DNA of 64,000 nucleotides from Helicobacter suis HS1. GTDB taxonomy: Bacteria > Campylobacterota > Campylobacteria > Campylobacterales > Helicobacteraceae. The notes beneath the pieces were generated by a model, which was given only the letters and a program-made list of their open reading frames with translations, was not told the origin of the DNA and did no database searches. This document shows, one piece after another, positions 10,588-20,328 of this stretch. Numbering within the stretch: position 1 is the stretch's first letter; every line of letters begins with the position of its first letter. Both the position numbers and the translations under genes were made by a program. The DNA lies in contig NZ_AP026769.1 in the NCBI RefSeq assembly GCF_026000295.1, positions 558,001 through 622,000 on the forward strand. The letters run 5' to 3'.

Positions 10588-12297
10588 ATGCAGGTGCGTA
10601 CCTTTTATTTTCTCTTTTCTCTGGCCATTATCGCTATTGTGGCCTTTCCTGTGGGTATTGCAAATTTGATCTTGGGCTTTATCTACCATGATTCTCCTTG
10701 TATTTTATGCTGGGCTGAGCGCCAAAGCATGGTTTATATTGCCCTCTCTGGCCTGTTCATCTTGCGCTATGGGCTCAAACCTAAATACATCGCTCTTATG
10801 CTACTTATCATTGTAGGGGGGCTATACCAAAGTTTTTATCATCTAGGCAACCACGCGCTTGAAGATGTAGGGCAAGGGTTTGCGCTCACTATTTTTAGAC
10901 TACACACCCAATTTTGGGCTGAATTAGTGTTTTGGTTGGCTGCGCTTGTTTTGGGTTCTTTATTATTCTTTGCGCCTAATTTTAATACCCAAGATCACCC
11001 CCGCCAACTCACCCGCTCTAATCGCTGGGCTTTTGCTATTTTTAGTGCGCTGGTTGCCTCTAATATGCTCCAAGCTTTTATTTCTACCGGACCTTTCCCC
11101 TATCTAGGGCATGGCAATCCTATTCGCTTTTCTTGGAAATTTGCTGAAAATATTTGGAGTACACAAAGTTGGAATTACATGGGTTTTCCTAGAATTTTTA
11201 GCAAACGCATAGTGGATAAACCCATTTTAGCTAACCAAGAATACCCTTTTGATCACAACTACCACCATGCCCCTATTGTGATTACCAAAGAATTAAGCCT
11301 TTTAGAGCAAAGAATTAGCAAATTATCTTTAAATTCTCCGATTAGCGATCTTAACTTTCTAGCCACTTCTGAAAAAAAACAACAACCCAAACAACCTCCC
11401 AGTACAGCAATAGATTTACTAGGCAGTTTTGGCATGGAAAAACCTATTTCAGAAGGGTGCGCTCCCGCGCTTAAACCCCCGCCCTATCATTTTTCTCCAA
11501 ATGTGTTTGCAGGTAATAATGCCTTGTTTAAAAATGCCTTTTTAATCACTACCCAAAATGAAGGGTTATATATCGTAGATACAACACTACAAAAAGTCTT
11601 GGTACATCTAATTTTAGACAGGCATTATTCTGTAACGGTGGGAAGTCTTGTAGGAGCAAATATGGTAGGTAGCACGATTCGCTTAATGGGCGCTAATAAA
11701 AGTAGTGTAGATGTGCATTACAATCCAAAGGCCCACAATAACTTTCAAAATTTTCTAGTAGGGGCGCATCATTTTGATGAGATTGGCCGTAGCCGTTTGC
11801 GCACTAGCCGCGCCTCTACTCATTATATTTTAAGCGCTAGAAGTGATGGTATCCACACTTACATGCTCACAGTTCCTAATAAATACTATAAAAAGCTAAT
11901 CTTAGTTAGCATGCTTGATCAAGATTTGGGTTTGAGTTCTGAAAGTGTTGTGCAAACCTCTAAACGCACACCTCTTAAAAACAAGCGTACTCTAGGGGAA
12001 TTTTACATCACAGGGCTTTCTTTTTACCAAGGACGACTCTTTGCACTAAGCAAGGCCTATAACGCCCTATTGGTGATTAACCCTTATGATGCCACGATTA
12101 TAGATGCTTATGGATTACCCAGTTTAATTAAAAACGCTAGCGCCCTAGCCTTCATGGATAACCAGCTCATCATCACCGGCTACTCCAAACACCATGATAT
12201 TTTTTATACTTTAGATATTTCTAATCTCTCTTTTGATCTGCCTCCTGCAGAAAAACCCACCCTTAAAGCACCCACTTTACAAACGCATGGTTGCTAA
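10588..12297 (+). CDS. dsbI: DsbB/DsbI-type thiol oxidoreductase fused to a beta-propeller-like domain
   Basis: Inner-membrane protein that would reoxidise periplasmic DsbA-like proteins and pass electrons to quinone. Residues 1-150 form about five membrane segments, with PCILCW giving the CxxC at residues 38-41 as in DsbB. From about residue 270 a long periplasmic region follows with repeated hydrophobic strands (GLYIVDTTLQKVLVHLI, SDGIHTYMLTVP, LLVINPYDATIIDAYG), typical of the extra beta-propeller in epsilonproteobacterial DsbI. At 569 residues it has the long form expected. AAAGGAG precedes the ATG. The 3' end overlaps the converging DUF493 gene by 35 bases. Confidence 0.85.
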   Translation: MQVRTFYFLFSLAIIAIVAFPVGIANLILGFIYHDSPCILCWAERQSMVYIALSGLFILRYGLKPKYIALMLLIIVGGLYQSFYHLGNHALEDVGQGFALTIFRLHTQFWAELVFWLAALVLGSLLFFAPNFNTQDHPRQLTRSNRWAFAIFSALVASNMLQAFISTGPFPYLGHGNPIRFSWKFAENIWSTQSWNYMGFPRIFSKRIVDKPILANQEYPFDHNYHHAPIVITKELSLLEQRISKLSLNSPISDLNFLATSEKKQQPKQPPSTAIDLLGSFGMEKPISEGCAPALKPPPYHFSPNVFAGNNALFKNAFLITTQNEGLYIVDTTLQKVLVHLILDRHYSVTVGSLVGANMVGSTIRLMGANKSSVDVHYNPKAHNNFQNFLVGAHHFDEIGRSRLRTSRASTHYILSARSDGIHTYMLTVPNKYYKKLILVSMLDQDLGLSSESVVQTSKRTPLKNKRTLGEFYITGLSFYQGRLFALSKAYNALLVINPYDATIIDAYGLPSLIKNASALAFMDNQLIITGYSKHHDIFYTLDISNLSFDLPPAEKPTLKAPTLQTHGC

Positions 12298-12520
12298 GCT
12301 TTTCAAAAAGTGCGTAGCGCTCTGCATCGCTACTCACCACTAAGGAGAGTTTCATGCTGGTGTACTTGCCCTGAGCGCTGGTGTTTTTGGTATAAACTTG
12401 GTATTTAAGATTTTCTAAGAGATGGGGTAATTCCTCTAAAAGAGCCTTTGGCTTGTCTGTGATAAGGCTATATTCCCACAAACAAGGGTAGGTAATAGTT
12501 GCTTTATGCGTAGAATCCAT
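12263..12520 (-). CDS. DUF493 (YbeD-like) family protein
   Basis: An 85-residue protein of the DUF493/YbeD family (CLWEYSLITDKPKALLEEL...SMKLSLVVSSDAERYALFEKLSNH), an ACT-like small fold of unknown role. Its start overlaps the end of the ybgC-like gene by 17 bases, so the two are likely translated together. Its end overlaps the dsbI 3' end on the other strand. The same gene pair precedes the SNF transporters in H. pylori. Confidence 0.8.
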   Translation of the reverse strand: MDSTHKATITYPCLWEYSLITDKPKALLEELPHLLENLKYQVYTKNTSAQGKYTSMKLSLVVSSDAERYALFEKLSNHAFVKWVL

Positions 12521-12893
12521 GCAATATCTCTAAAAAAGAATCAGGAATACTAGCCGGCCTTTTAGTGGATAAATCAACAAAGCCTAGTTTAATTTGCATG
12601 CTAAAAAGCAACACGGGTTTGTTTTCTAGCCTTAAAACTTCTTGTTGTAAACTTAAGCTTACTTTTTTAAGCACGATGGGTTTTGTGATCACTTCTAAAA
12701 AATCCCCTAAAAGTGCTGGGGCTATAAAGTCTGCTTGCAAGCTTTTAATCACAAACCCATACCGATCCTTTTGTGGGGTGGTGTTAGCTTGAAAAAAAAC
12801 CTCACTTCTGGCTCTCTCGCAGTACTTAAGATAATTAGCATGGTAGACAAAACCCGTGCTATCTGTATCCTCGTAATAAACTCTTAATTGCAT
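12504..12893 (-). CDS. ybgC: Acyl-CoA thioesterase YbgC
   Basis: A 129-residue hotdog-fold thioesterase that hydrolyses acyl-CoA or acyl-ACP thioesters. The family signature is at the N-terminus: YYEDTDSTGFVYHANYLKYCERARSE, with the catalytic Asp (DTD) and the VYHANYLK helix. Length is normal. The ATG is preceded by a weak GGAG-like stretch (GGGAGCGC). It is divergent from the SNF transporter pair, sharing a 118-base intergenic region that contains a Fur-box-like motif. Confidence 0.85.
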   Translation of the reverse strand: MQLRVYYEDTDSTGFVYHANYLKYCERARSEVFFQANTTPQKDRYGFVIKSLQADFIAPALLGDFLEVITKPIVLKKVSLSLQQEVLRLENKPVLLFSMQIKLGFVDLSTKRPASIPDSFLEILHGFYA

Positions 12894-12948
12894 GCGCTCC
12901 CCTATTTAAGGTTGGATCAGGCCATGTTTTTGTAAAGATATGGTAAAC

Positions 12949-12971
12949 CTTAATGATTATCATGCTAGAAT
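12949..12971 (+). promoter_or_regulatory. Promoter of the SNF pair with a Fur-box-like motif
   Basis: AATGATTATCAT (12952-12963) resembles half to two thirds of a Fur box (GATAATGATNATCATTATC) and abuts a TAGAAT -10 candidate (12966-12971). A strong AAGGAG follows at 12999-13004. Iron regulation is only an inference. Confidence 0.4.
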
Positions 12972-13011
12972 GCGTACTTTTTTTATCATTCCACCAAGAA
13001 AGGAGATTTAG

Positions 13012-14346
13012 GTGCATAGCTTTTCCAGATTGGGTTTTGTGTTGGCCGCTTTAGGAAGCTCGATAGGCTTAGGGCATATTTGGCGCTTTCCTTACATGGC
13101 TGGAACTAGCGGAGGGGGCGGATTTGTGATTTTATTTTTAGTTCTTGCGCTCACCGTTGGGCTTACCATGCTCATTGCTGAAATGGTGATTGGGCAAAGC
13201 ACCCAAAAAGATGTCGCCTCCGCCTTTGATGCACTCGATCCACACCCTAATAAAAGACGCTGGAAATATGCAGGTTTGATGCTCTTTACGGGGCCTATTA
13301 TCTTGACTTTTTATTCTATTGTCTTAGGCTGGGTGTTTTATTATTTATTTGTCGTGAGTTTTAACTTGCCCACAGATGTTAAAACTTCAGAACAAATTCT
13401 TAATAACCTCCTAGAAGACTCCATTCTTAAACAACTAGCTGGTTTTAGCTTGACTTTATGGCTTACTGCTTGGATTGTTTCTAAGGGAATTAAAGACGGG
13501 ATTGAAAAACTTAATTTTATTTTAATGCCCTTGCTATTTATTGTCTTTATTGGCTTATTGATCTATGCAAGCACGCAAAACTCCTTTGGTAAGGCTTTAG
13601 ATTTTATGTTTGGTATCCGCTTAGCAGACATTAATCAAAAAGTTTTTGTTAACGCCTTAGGTCAGGTTTTCTTTGCGCTTAGTTTAGGCATTGGGATTAA
13701 TATCGCCTATGCCTCCTCTACCCACCATAAGCAGGATTTACTCCAAAGCGCAATTTGGGTGGTTTTACCCGGTATTTGTATTTCTCTAATTGCCGGTTTA
13801 ATGATTTTTACCTTTGTCTTTGAATACGGAGCTAACCCTTCACAAGGCGCAGGCCTTATTTTTGTCTCTTTACCGGTGGTTTTTTCTAAAATGGGAGTAA
13901 TAGGAAGCGTGGTTTCTATTCTTTTCTTATCAGCCCTAGCTTTTGCAGGCATCACCTCCACTATTGCTTTATTAGAACCTCCAGTGCGCTATTTAGTGGA
14001 TAAAAACTATTCACGCACACAAGCCACTTGGCTTGTTACGCTAGGGATTTTTCTTGTGGGTGTACTTTTGATTCTTTCTTTGAATAAAACTTACAAACCC
14101 CATTTGAGTTTTTTCAATAAAGATCTCTTTGATTTGACAGATTTTTTCTCTACTTCTATCCTAATGCCTTTATGGGGGTTAGTCTCGGTTATCTTTGTAG
14201 GCTGGGTGGTGAGTAAAACTAAACTCTATGCAGTGAGTTTACACTTTCTGAGCAAACAGGTTTTTTTAATATGGGTATTTCTCTTAAAATATATCGCTCC
14301 TTTGGTTATTCTCATTATTTGGGTGGTTAAACTCATCCAAGGTTAG
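13012..14346 (+). CDS. Sodium-dependent neurotransmitter-symporter family (SNF) transporter 1
   Basis: A 444-residue inner-membrane protein with about 11-12 membrane segments. It would take up an amino acid or similar solute with Na+. The N-terminus FSRLGFVLAALGSSIGLGHIWRFPYMAG is the SNF TM1 signature with the unwound GSSIGLGHIWRFPY that binds Na+ and substrate. GTG start at 13012 with AGGAG 7 bases upstream. Followed after 10 bases by a paralogue of identical length. Confidence 0.9.
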   Translation: MHSFSRLGFVLAALGSSIGLGHIWRFPYMAGTSGGGGFVILFLVLALTVGLTMLIAEMVIGQSTQKDVASAFDALDPHPNKRRWKYAGLMLFTGPIILTFYSIVLGWVFYYLFVVSFNLPTDVKTSEQILNNLLEDSILKQLAGFSLTLWLTAWIVSKGIKDGIEKLNFILMPLLFIVFIGLLIYASTQNSFGKALDFMFGIRLADINQKVFVNALGQVFFALSLGIGINIAYASSTHHKQDLLQSAIWVVLPGICISLIAGLMIFTFVFEYGANPSQGAGLIFVSLPVVFSKMGVIGSVVSILFLSALAFAGITSTIALLEPPVRYLVDKNYSRTQATWLVTLGIFLVGVLLILSLNKTYKPHLSFFNKDLFDLTDFFSTSILMPLWGLVSVIFVGWVVSKTKLYAVSLHFLSKQVFLIWVFLLKYIAPLVILIIWVVKLIQG

Positions 14347-14356
14347 GAGGTAGAAT

Positions 14357-15691
14357 TTGGGTTTTTCAAGACTCGGATTTATTTTAGCCACTTTGGGTAG
14401 TTCAATTGGATTAGGGCATATTTGGCGCTTTCCTTACATGGCAGGTAGCAATGGTGGGGGGGCTTTTGTTTTACTGTACTTGGGTTTAGCTTTAAGTTTG
14501 GGCATTGCTATGTTGCTAGTAGATATGATCATTGGAAACTTGGGGCGTAAAGATGTTGTGTCTTGTTATGAGCACCTCAACACCAAGCACAAAAAAGTTT
14601 GGCGTTTTAGCGCAATTTTTTTATGCACAGGCCCTATGATCTTATCTTTTTACACAGTTGTACTAGGCTGGGTTTTTTACTATCTTGTTAAAGTTAGTTT
14701 TCATTTACCTAGCTCTTTAAAAGCCTCCAAAGCCTTATTTACACATCTTAGCACTGTGGATTTATTTTGGCCAATTTTGGGCTTTAGTTTGTGGTTGTGG
14801 CTCACTGTTTATATCGTCTCTAAGGGTATTAAAGAGGGGATTGAGCGCCTAAGTTTATATCTCATGCCTCTTTTATTTTTGGTTTTTATCGGGCTTTTAA
14901 TTTACGCCATGTCCATGCCAAGTTTTCATGAAGCTTTGCATTATATGTTTGTCTTTGATAGTAGCAAGATCACCATGCAAGTTTTAATTAGCGCGCTAGG
15001 GCAAATGTTTTTTTCTTTGAGTTTAGGCGTGGGGACTATTGCTACCTATGCTGCCTTTACTAAATCTGATGAGAATTTATTAGGGAGTTCTTTATGGGTG
15101 GTGTTGCCCGGTATTGCTATTTCTCTGATTGCTGGCTTAATGATCTTTACCTTTGTTTTTAATTTCCATGGCCAACCCTCACAAGGGGTAGGTTTAGTTT
15201 TTATTTCTCTACCACTTGTATTCCACCAAATGGGATTAGCAGGCTCTATTATAGCTCTCTTATTCTTTTTGGCCTTGATTTTTGCAGGCATCACCTCTAC
15301 TGTTTCTATCGTTGAGCCTACTGTTTTATATTTAATGCACCATTTTAAATGGAATCGCACCCGAGCATGTTGGCTTGTTGGTTTATTAACTTATATTTTA
15401 GGTTTATTAGTTATTCTATCTAGTTGTAAAGATTATGCGTCAATGCTTACTTTTGGGGGCAAGAACATTTTTGCTTGGATGGATTTTATCACCTCTAGTA
15501 TACTCATGCCTTTGGGTGGGTTGTTTTCTGTGATCTTTTTAGGCTATTTCATGGATAAAAAACGCATTTACAAATCTAGTAAACGCTTTTTGAGTCGCTT
15601 GGGCTTTTTAGTGTGGTTTTTTGCGGTGCGCTTTGTTGCACCTGTGGTTGTCTTTTTAATTTTAGTTTTGCAATTTAGCAAAAATGCGTAG
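14357..15691 (+). CDS. SNF family sodium-dependent transporter 2
   Basis: Second 444-residue SNF transporter, a tandem paralogue of the one before it (same TM1 motif GSSIGLGHIWRFPYMAG; shared KGIK(D/E)GIE and PLLF(I/L)VFIGLLIYA stretches). TTG start at 14357 chosen because GGAGG lies 6 bases upstream and the protein then aligns with its neighbour. Its 3' end overlaps the start of pldA by 8 bases, so all three may form one transcript. Substrate unknown; a heteromeric or divergent-specificity pair is possible. Confidence 0.9.
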   Translation: MGFSRLGFILATLGSSIGLGHIWRFPYMAGSNGGGAFVLLYLGLALSLGIAMLLVDMIIGNLGRKDVVSCYEHLNTKHKKVWRFSAIFLCTGPMILSFYTVVLGWVFYYLVKVSFHLPSSLKASKALFTHLSTVDLFWPILGFSLWLWLTVYIVSKGIKEGIERLSLYLMPLLFLVFIGLLIYAMSMPSFHEALHYMFVFDSSKITMQVLISALGQMFFSLSLGVGTIATYAAFTKSDENLLGSSLWVVLPGIAISLIAGLMIFTFVFNFHGQPSQGVGLVFISLPLVFHQMGLAGSIIALLFFLALIFAGITSTVSIVEPTVLYLMHHFKWNRTRACWLVGLLTYILGLLVILSSCKDYASMLTFGGKNIFAWMDFITSSILMPLGGLFSVIFLGYFMDKKRIYKSSKRFLSRLGFLVWFFAVRFVAPVVVFLILVLQFSKNA

Positions 15692-16729
15692 AATTGCACT
15701 AGCATTTGTTTTGCTAGCTACGCTCAAGGCAGACTTTCTTAACCCACAAATTAAAAAGGACGATGATCCCATTTCTACAAGCTTTTACAAACCTTGGTAC
15801 TACAATCTCAAAAACAGCTGGGAGGTCGCGCCAAGAAGACCTAAAAAGCACAATATCCTTATAGAATTTGCTAAAAAATACCTAGACATCATGGAATATA
15901 GAGGAACTTATTTTCTACCTTTTTACTATAGCTTCACCCCTATTTATCAGTGGTATCACCCGGATATTAACCGCTACCAACCTGTAGATTTTAAATTCCA
16001 AATTAGTTTTAAAGTGCCAGTAATTCACCATTTCCTCTACACAAAAGGTACGCTTTATTTAGCCTATACTGAAACTAACTGGTTTCAAATCTATAATAAC
16101 CCCCAAAGCGCGCCTATGCGCATGGTTAACTATATGCCCGAGCTCATCTACATTTACCCGCTTAAAATCCCGCTTTTTAAAAAGAGTTGGGGAACTTTTA
16201 GTGAGTTTTGGATCGGCTGGCAACATATTTCTAATGGCATTGGGGGCAGACAGTGTTACCAGCCCTATGCAAATGGCAACGCTTTAGGGGCTTTTCCGGG
16301 AAACCCGGTAACAGTGATTAAAGAAGATGGCCAAAGAGTGTATGAAGGGGGGTGTCGCTCTGTAAGTGCGGGTCAGCGCCCCGTGTTTCACTTAGTTTGG
16401 CAAAAGGGCGGGTAAAAATCAATGTGGCTTATTGGCCTTATATCCCTTATAACCAATCTAACCCCGATTTGATCGCTTACATGGGTTATGGCAATGCCTT
16501 AGTGGATTATCGCAGAGGACGGCATCATTTTGAACTCAGACTCTATGATATTTTTACAGATTATTGGCGCTATAGGCGTTGGCATGGAGCAATTCGCATA
16601 GGTTATACCTTTAGAATTAGCCGCTTTGTAGGGCTTTATTTGCAGTATTTTAACGGCTATGGAGATGGGCTTTATGAGTATAATGTCTTTTCTAACCGCT
16701 TCGGGGTGGGCATTCGCCTTAACCCCTAG
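15684..16729 (+). pseudogene. pldA: Outer-membrane phospholipase A, one-base frameshift
   Basis: OMPLA hydrolyses phospholipids in the outer membrane; in H. pylori it affects acid tolerance and colonisation. Signal peptide MRRIALAFVLLATLKA, then beta-barrel sequence. GWQHISNGIGG contains the His-x-Ser catalytic pair (HxSNG). The frame breaks at A4 (16402-16405): adding one A restores LVWQKGRVKINVAYWPYIPY and the rest of the barrel to GVGIRLNP at 16729. Total length (about 347 residues) is normal. H. pylori pldA is known to phase-vary through a homopolymer; here the run is only four As, so a sequencing error is more likely than a switch. Confidence 0.85.
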
Positions 16730-17663
16730 ATTGTAAATATTCCTTTACATTTTCAATCGTGGCTATAATGAGCTTTTTAATTGAATCCCCATAACCCCAT
16801 GCGATGTGGGGTGTGAGTAAAAGCTTAGGCTGGATACTTTTATCTAAAAAAGGGTGATTAGCCACCATAGGCTCTTTTTCTAACACATCTGTAGCGTAGT
16901 AAAAGTTTTGTTCTTTAAGCGCCTTAGCTACCTCCTCCTCATTAACAATCCCACCCCGCCCCACATTGATTAAAATAGCTCTTTCTTTGAGGAGCTTAAG
17001 TTCTTTGGTGCGGATTAAATTATGGGTTTGATTGTTAAGAGGCGCGTGGATAGAGATCACATCGCTTTTTTGCAAAAGAGTTTCTAGGGATTTTTGCGGG
17101 TAAGTATTATCGCTATTGCGCCCACTAGTGGAGGTATAGCTCACATGCGCGCCAAAACTCTGCGCAATACGCGCCACATTCTTACCAATCGCCCCAAGCC
17201 CAATAATCCCCCATTGTCTATTTTCTAAAGAGTAAGCGCCTTTATTAAAATGGGTAAAAATCTCACTCTTGCAATACTCCCCACTCTTACAGTAGTGATC
17301 ATAATAGGCCATATTAGAAAGTAAACTCAAAGCTAAAGCAAAAGTATGCATAGTAACGCTATGGGTAGAGTAGCCGGCGACATTTTTAATTTGTATGCCT
17401 AATTGTTTTGCCACAGCGTGATCGATCATATTTGTACCCGTAGCGGTGATACAGATACATTTGAGTTTAGGAAGGGATTTTAGAGTTTGCCCATCTAGCG
17501 GGACTTTATTTAAAACCACAATCTCAGCATCTTTACAACGCTCTAGCACTAAATCCTGAGAAGTTCCCGGATAAGAAATAAGCTCTACAAACTCAGCCAA
17601 AGCGTCTAACTTATTTTTACGCCCTAGAGAAAGCGCCTCTAGTACAACAGCTATAGGTTTCAT
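16719..17663 (-). CDS. D-isomer-specific 2-hydroxyacid dehydrogenase
   Basis: A 314-residue NAD-dependent dehydrogenase of the D-2-hydroxyacid family, interconverting a 2-oxoacid and a D-2-hydroxyacid. The Rossmann motif is WGIIGLGAIGKNVARIAQSFG; the catalytic Arg and Glu lie in the NVGRGGIVNEEEV region onward, and the His is in LTPHIAWGY. The start overlaps the stop of the substrate-binding gene by 4 bases, so it appears to be the last gene of the amino-acid transporter operon. Substrate unknown. Confidence 0.85.
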   Translation of the reverse strand: MKPIAVVLEALSLGRKNKLDALAEFVELISYPGTSQDLVLERCKDAEIVVLNKVPLDGQTLKSLPKLKCICITATGTNMIDHAVAKQLGIQIKNVAGYSTHSVTMHTFALALSLLSNMAYYDHYCKSGEYCKSEIFTHFNKGAYSLENRQWGIIGLGAIGKNVARIAQSFGAHVSYTSTSGRNSDNTYPQKSLETLLQKSDVISIHAPLNNQTHNLIRTKELKLLKERAILINVGRGGIVNEEEVAKALKEQNFYYATDVLEKEPMVANHPFLDKSIQPKLLLTPHIAWGYGDSIKKLIIATIENVKEYLQSRG

Positions 17664-18496
17664 TGCTCAAAAATAACCGCGCTAGGGTTAATATCATTGC
17701 CATAAATAGGTTTAAGCGTGGTGTTATAAGCCTCCTTCATAAAACCACTTTTAGTGAGCTTGTCTATTTCTTGATCGAGCCAATCTAATAGAGCCTTATC
17801 GCCCTTTTTCACCGCTGGAGCAATTACATCTTGCTCGCCTAAATTAGGAATGCCCACTTTAAATTCGGGGTTTTGTTTTACCCATGCAAATAAAAGCGTA
17901 TTATCGTGTGCTAAGGCTATCCCACGATTATTTTTAAGGGCTAAGAAAGTTTCGGTATTTTGATCGTATTTAAGCAGGTGGATATAGGGATAATTTCTAG
18001 AGAAGTAAAAATCTGCCGTCGTGCCTTTATTGACAATCAAAGGTTGATTTTTGCTCTTAAGATCAGCAACGCTTTTAATGACCCCACCTTTAGACACCAC
18101 GCCTAAAGCCACTTTCATATAAGGCTTAGCAAAATCCACTACTGCCTCTCTTTCTCTAGTTTTAGTAAAATTAGCCATGATCACATCTACTTTATTAGCC
18201 TTTAAAAATTCCACCCGCGCAGCTGCCTCCACAGGTATAAACTGGATTTTCTTTGCATCGCCTAACAGATCTTTAGCCATCCGTTTAGCAATGTAAACAT
18301 CAAAACCCTGATATTGCCCCTTGCTATCTACAAAACCAAAGGGAGGCTTATCGCTAAAAACGCCTACTCTTAATATTCCTCTTTCTTTGATAGCAGAAAG
18401 CCCCTCTTGAGCTTTGGATTTGTGATCAGAACACCCAACTAAAGAGAGCGCTACCAAAGCGCTAAAAACTCCAAAGAACTTTAAGAATGCACGCAT
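17660..18496 (-). CDS. glnH: Amino-acid ABC transporter substrate-binding lipoprotein
   Basis: Periplasmic solute-binding protein of the polar amino-acid class (SBP family 3). It starts with a lipoprotein signal (FFGVFSALVALSLVGCS, lipobox LVGC). Family features include LRVGVFSDKPPFGFVDSKGQYQGFDVYIAKRMA and DVIMANFTKTREREAVVDFAKPY. AGGAG 6 bases before the ATG. It follows the ATPase gene and belongs with the two permeases. The same four-gene set is annotated as a glutamine transporter in H. pylori; the substrate is not provable from sequence. Confidence 0.85.
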   Translation of the reverse strand: MRAFLKFFGVFSALVALSLVGCSDHKSKAQEGLSAIKERGILRVGVFSDKPPFGFVDSKGQYQGFDVYIAKRMAKDLLGDAKKIQFIPVEAAARVEFLKANKVDVIMANFTKTREREAVVDFAKPYMKVALGVVSKGGVIKSVADLKSKNQPLIVNKGTTADFYFSRNYPYIHLLKYDQNTETFLALKNNRGIALAHDNTLLFAWVKQNPEFKVGIPNLGEQDVIAPAVKKGDKALLDWLDQEIDKLTKSGFMKEAYNTTLKPIYGNDINPSAVIFEQ

Positions 18497-18537
18497 ACAA
18501 AACTCCTTGCTAAATTTCTCAGTCTAACAGCAAAAAA

Positions 18538-19281
18538 CTAACAAGCACCTAAAAAATTAAAAATTTCTAAAAATTTTTGTGCCCGCTCAGATTTAGGTGA
18601 GGTGAAAAATTCCTGTGGGGGGGCTTGTTCTACCACTTGCCCTTGATCAAAAAATACAATGCGCTCAGCTACCTTTCTAGCAAACTTCATTTCATGGGTT
18701 ACAATAATCATACTCATTCCCTCACTAGCTAGCTCTAAAATCACATCTAACACTTCTTTAACCATCTCTGGATCGAGCGAGGCGGTTACTTCATCAAAAA
18801 GCATCACCTCCGGCTCCATGCACAGCGCCCGGACAATGGCAACCCTTTGTTTTTGTCCCCCGCTAAGCTCCCTTGGGTAGGCTTGTTTTTTGTGCTCTAG
18901 CCCTACGCGTTTTAAAAGAGTAATGGCCTTTTCTTCTACTTTCTCCTTAGCGCGTTTTTGTACTTTCAAAGGACCTAGCAAAATATTTTGCAAGACGCTT
19001 AAATGCGGGAAAAGCTCATAACTTTGGAAAACCATGCCAATGTGCTGGCGGATTTGATTCCAATTAGTCTTAGGCGTGCTGATTTCTAGCCCTTTAAAAA
19101 AGATCGAACCTCCTTGTATGGGTTCTAGCCCATTTAAACAGCGCAGAAAAGTACTTTTACCACAGCCACTAGGCCCTAAAATCACTACCGCCTCACCCTT
19201 TTGCAATCTAAAATCAATGCCATTAAGTACGACATGCTCTGCATAGGCTTTTTTGAGTTGTTTGGTTTCTAAAATTGGCAT
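18538..19281 (-). CDS. glnQ: Amino-acid ABC transporter ATP-binding protein
   Basis: Cytoplasmic ATPase of the polar amino-acid uptake system. Walker A GPSGCGKST (about residues 36-44), Q-loop MVFQSYELFPHL, signature LSGGQKQRVAIVRAL, Walker B VMLFDEVTASLDPE, and switch His in IIVTHEMKFA. I place the start at MPILETKQLKKAY (19281), not the in-frame ATG at 19341, because homologues begin there; it then overlaps the upstream permease by 13 bases. Confidence 0.9.
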   Translation of the reverse strand: MPILETKQLKKAYAEHVVLNGIDFRLQKGEAVVILGPSGCGKSTFLRCLNGLEPIQGGSIFFKGLEISTPKTNWNQIRQHIGMVFQSYELFPHLSVLQNILLGPLKVQKRAKEKVEEKAITLLKRVGLEHKKQAYPRELSGGQKQRVAIVRALCMEPEVMLFDEVTASLDPEMVKEVLDVILELASEGMSMIIVTHEMKFARKVAERIVFFDQGQVVEQAPPQEFFTSPKSERAQKFLEIFNFLGAC

Positions 19282-19923
19282 ATTAGCCCCTGTGGTATTT
19301 TTTTCTCTAGCCACTTGCTTAAACAAGAGAGCGGGTAACAAAGCATAAAGTACACCACAAAAATCCAGCCATAGACATAAAAACTTGCATGGGGCATTTT
19401 AAAGAGATTAACTTCAATCATTTGTTGGCCTACCTTTAATAAATCTATCGTACCGATTAAAGATACAAGCGAGGTGGTTTTGATCATGCGGGTAAAGAGA
19501 TTGACACTAGAGGGTAAAAGGGCAAGAAAGGCCTGAGGGAAAAGAATAAAAAAGGTAATTTGCATGGGTTTTAAGCCTAGAGCCTTTGCGCTATAAGTTT
19601 GGTGTGGGCTAATGGAGGTGAGTGCGCCTCTGGTTAAATCCATCATTTCAGCTATGCCCCACACACTAAAAACCGCCACGCTAGCAACCTCTGCGCTAAT
19701 ATGTAAGTTAAACCATGCAGAAAGCCCAAAATACACCACAAAGAGCCAAACAAGCAGGGGGATAATGCGCACACTCTCCAAATACAGATGGCATAAAAAG
19801 CGTATAGATTTAGTACAAAAAGCCATCACAACCCCCATTAAAAGCCCCCCGATAATAGAAATAACAATGGAAAGCAGGGCGATAAATAGCGTGGTTTTTA
19901 AGCCTTCAAAGAGACGGGCTAGA
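19269..19923 (-). pseudogene. glnP: Amino-acid ABC transporter permease, N-terminus lost at a copied block
   Basis: Membrane subunit of the transporter (His/Glu/Gln permease family) with the ATPase-docking loop ARALG-like sequence YSAKALGLKPMQITFFILFPQA. The coding frame is open upstream of the ATG at 19838 ([28 protein letters not shown]) up to 19923, then it enters the copied acnB sequence. No start codon is left. The first ~10-15 residues and the ribosome site are therefore missing. Probably intact in the real chromosome. Confidence 0.8.
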
Positions 19924-20291
19924 TAAAGCCGGTTTATTTAAAAACCATTCAGCATTAGCCCAAGATTCTAAGACTTCTTGAGCAAGGGCGTTAGTTTGGC
20001 TTAGTTCAGCGATGATCTCAAAAGAGTTATAAACAAGTAAAGTTGCCTTAAGGGCATTACAAGCAGCCTTAGCAATTTCTGTATCGCTACTTTGCAAGGC
20101 TTCAATCAGCTCTTTTAAAAAATAACCCCCAAGCATAGTTCCTAGATACTCCACCGCCTCTAAAGGGCTGAAATGTACAAAAGGATAGACGCTACTCACA
20201 AGATTGCCTAAAAATTCTGCCTTAACCTTTGCTCCCTCATCTACGCCCGGGCTTACACGTGAATCAATAAATCCTTAGCAAAAGCGCATTC
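19924..20291. repeat. Partial copy of acnB (source 23107-23475)
   Basis: Forward copy of 369 bases of the 5' half of acnB, offset 3183-3184. One G is missing in the copy near 20259, and two blocks differ completely but keep length (20110-20122 against 23293-23305; 20179-20194 against 23362-23377). It lies between two permease genes and removes the start of one. An ORF of 97 codons across it is not a gene. Confidence 0.85.
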
Positions 20292-20328
20292 GCGTAAGAT
20301 TTTTACATGTAAAGAGCAAGCAAAACCT

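Noticed and set aside
10395-10590. SRP RNA, tmRNA, 6S RNA or TPP riboswitch for the dsbI leader
   Set aside because: The hallmark motifs of these classes are absent.
19906-20199. 97-codon ORF as a small aconitase-like gene
   Set aside because: It is part of the copied acnB block.
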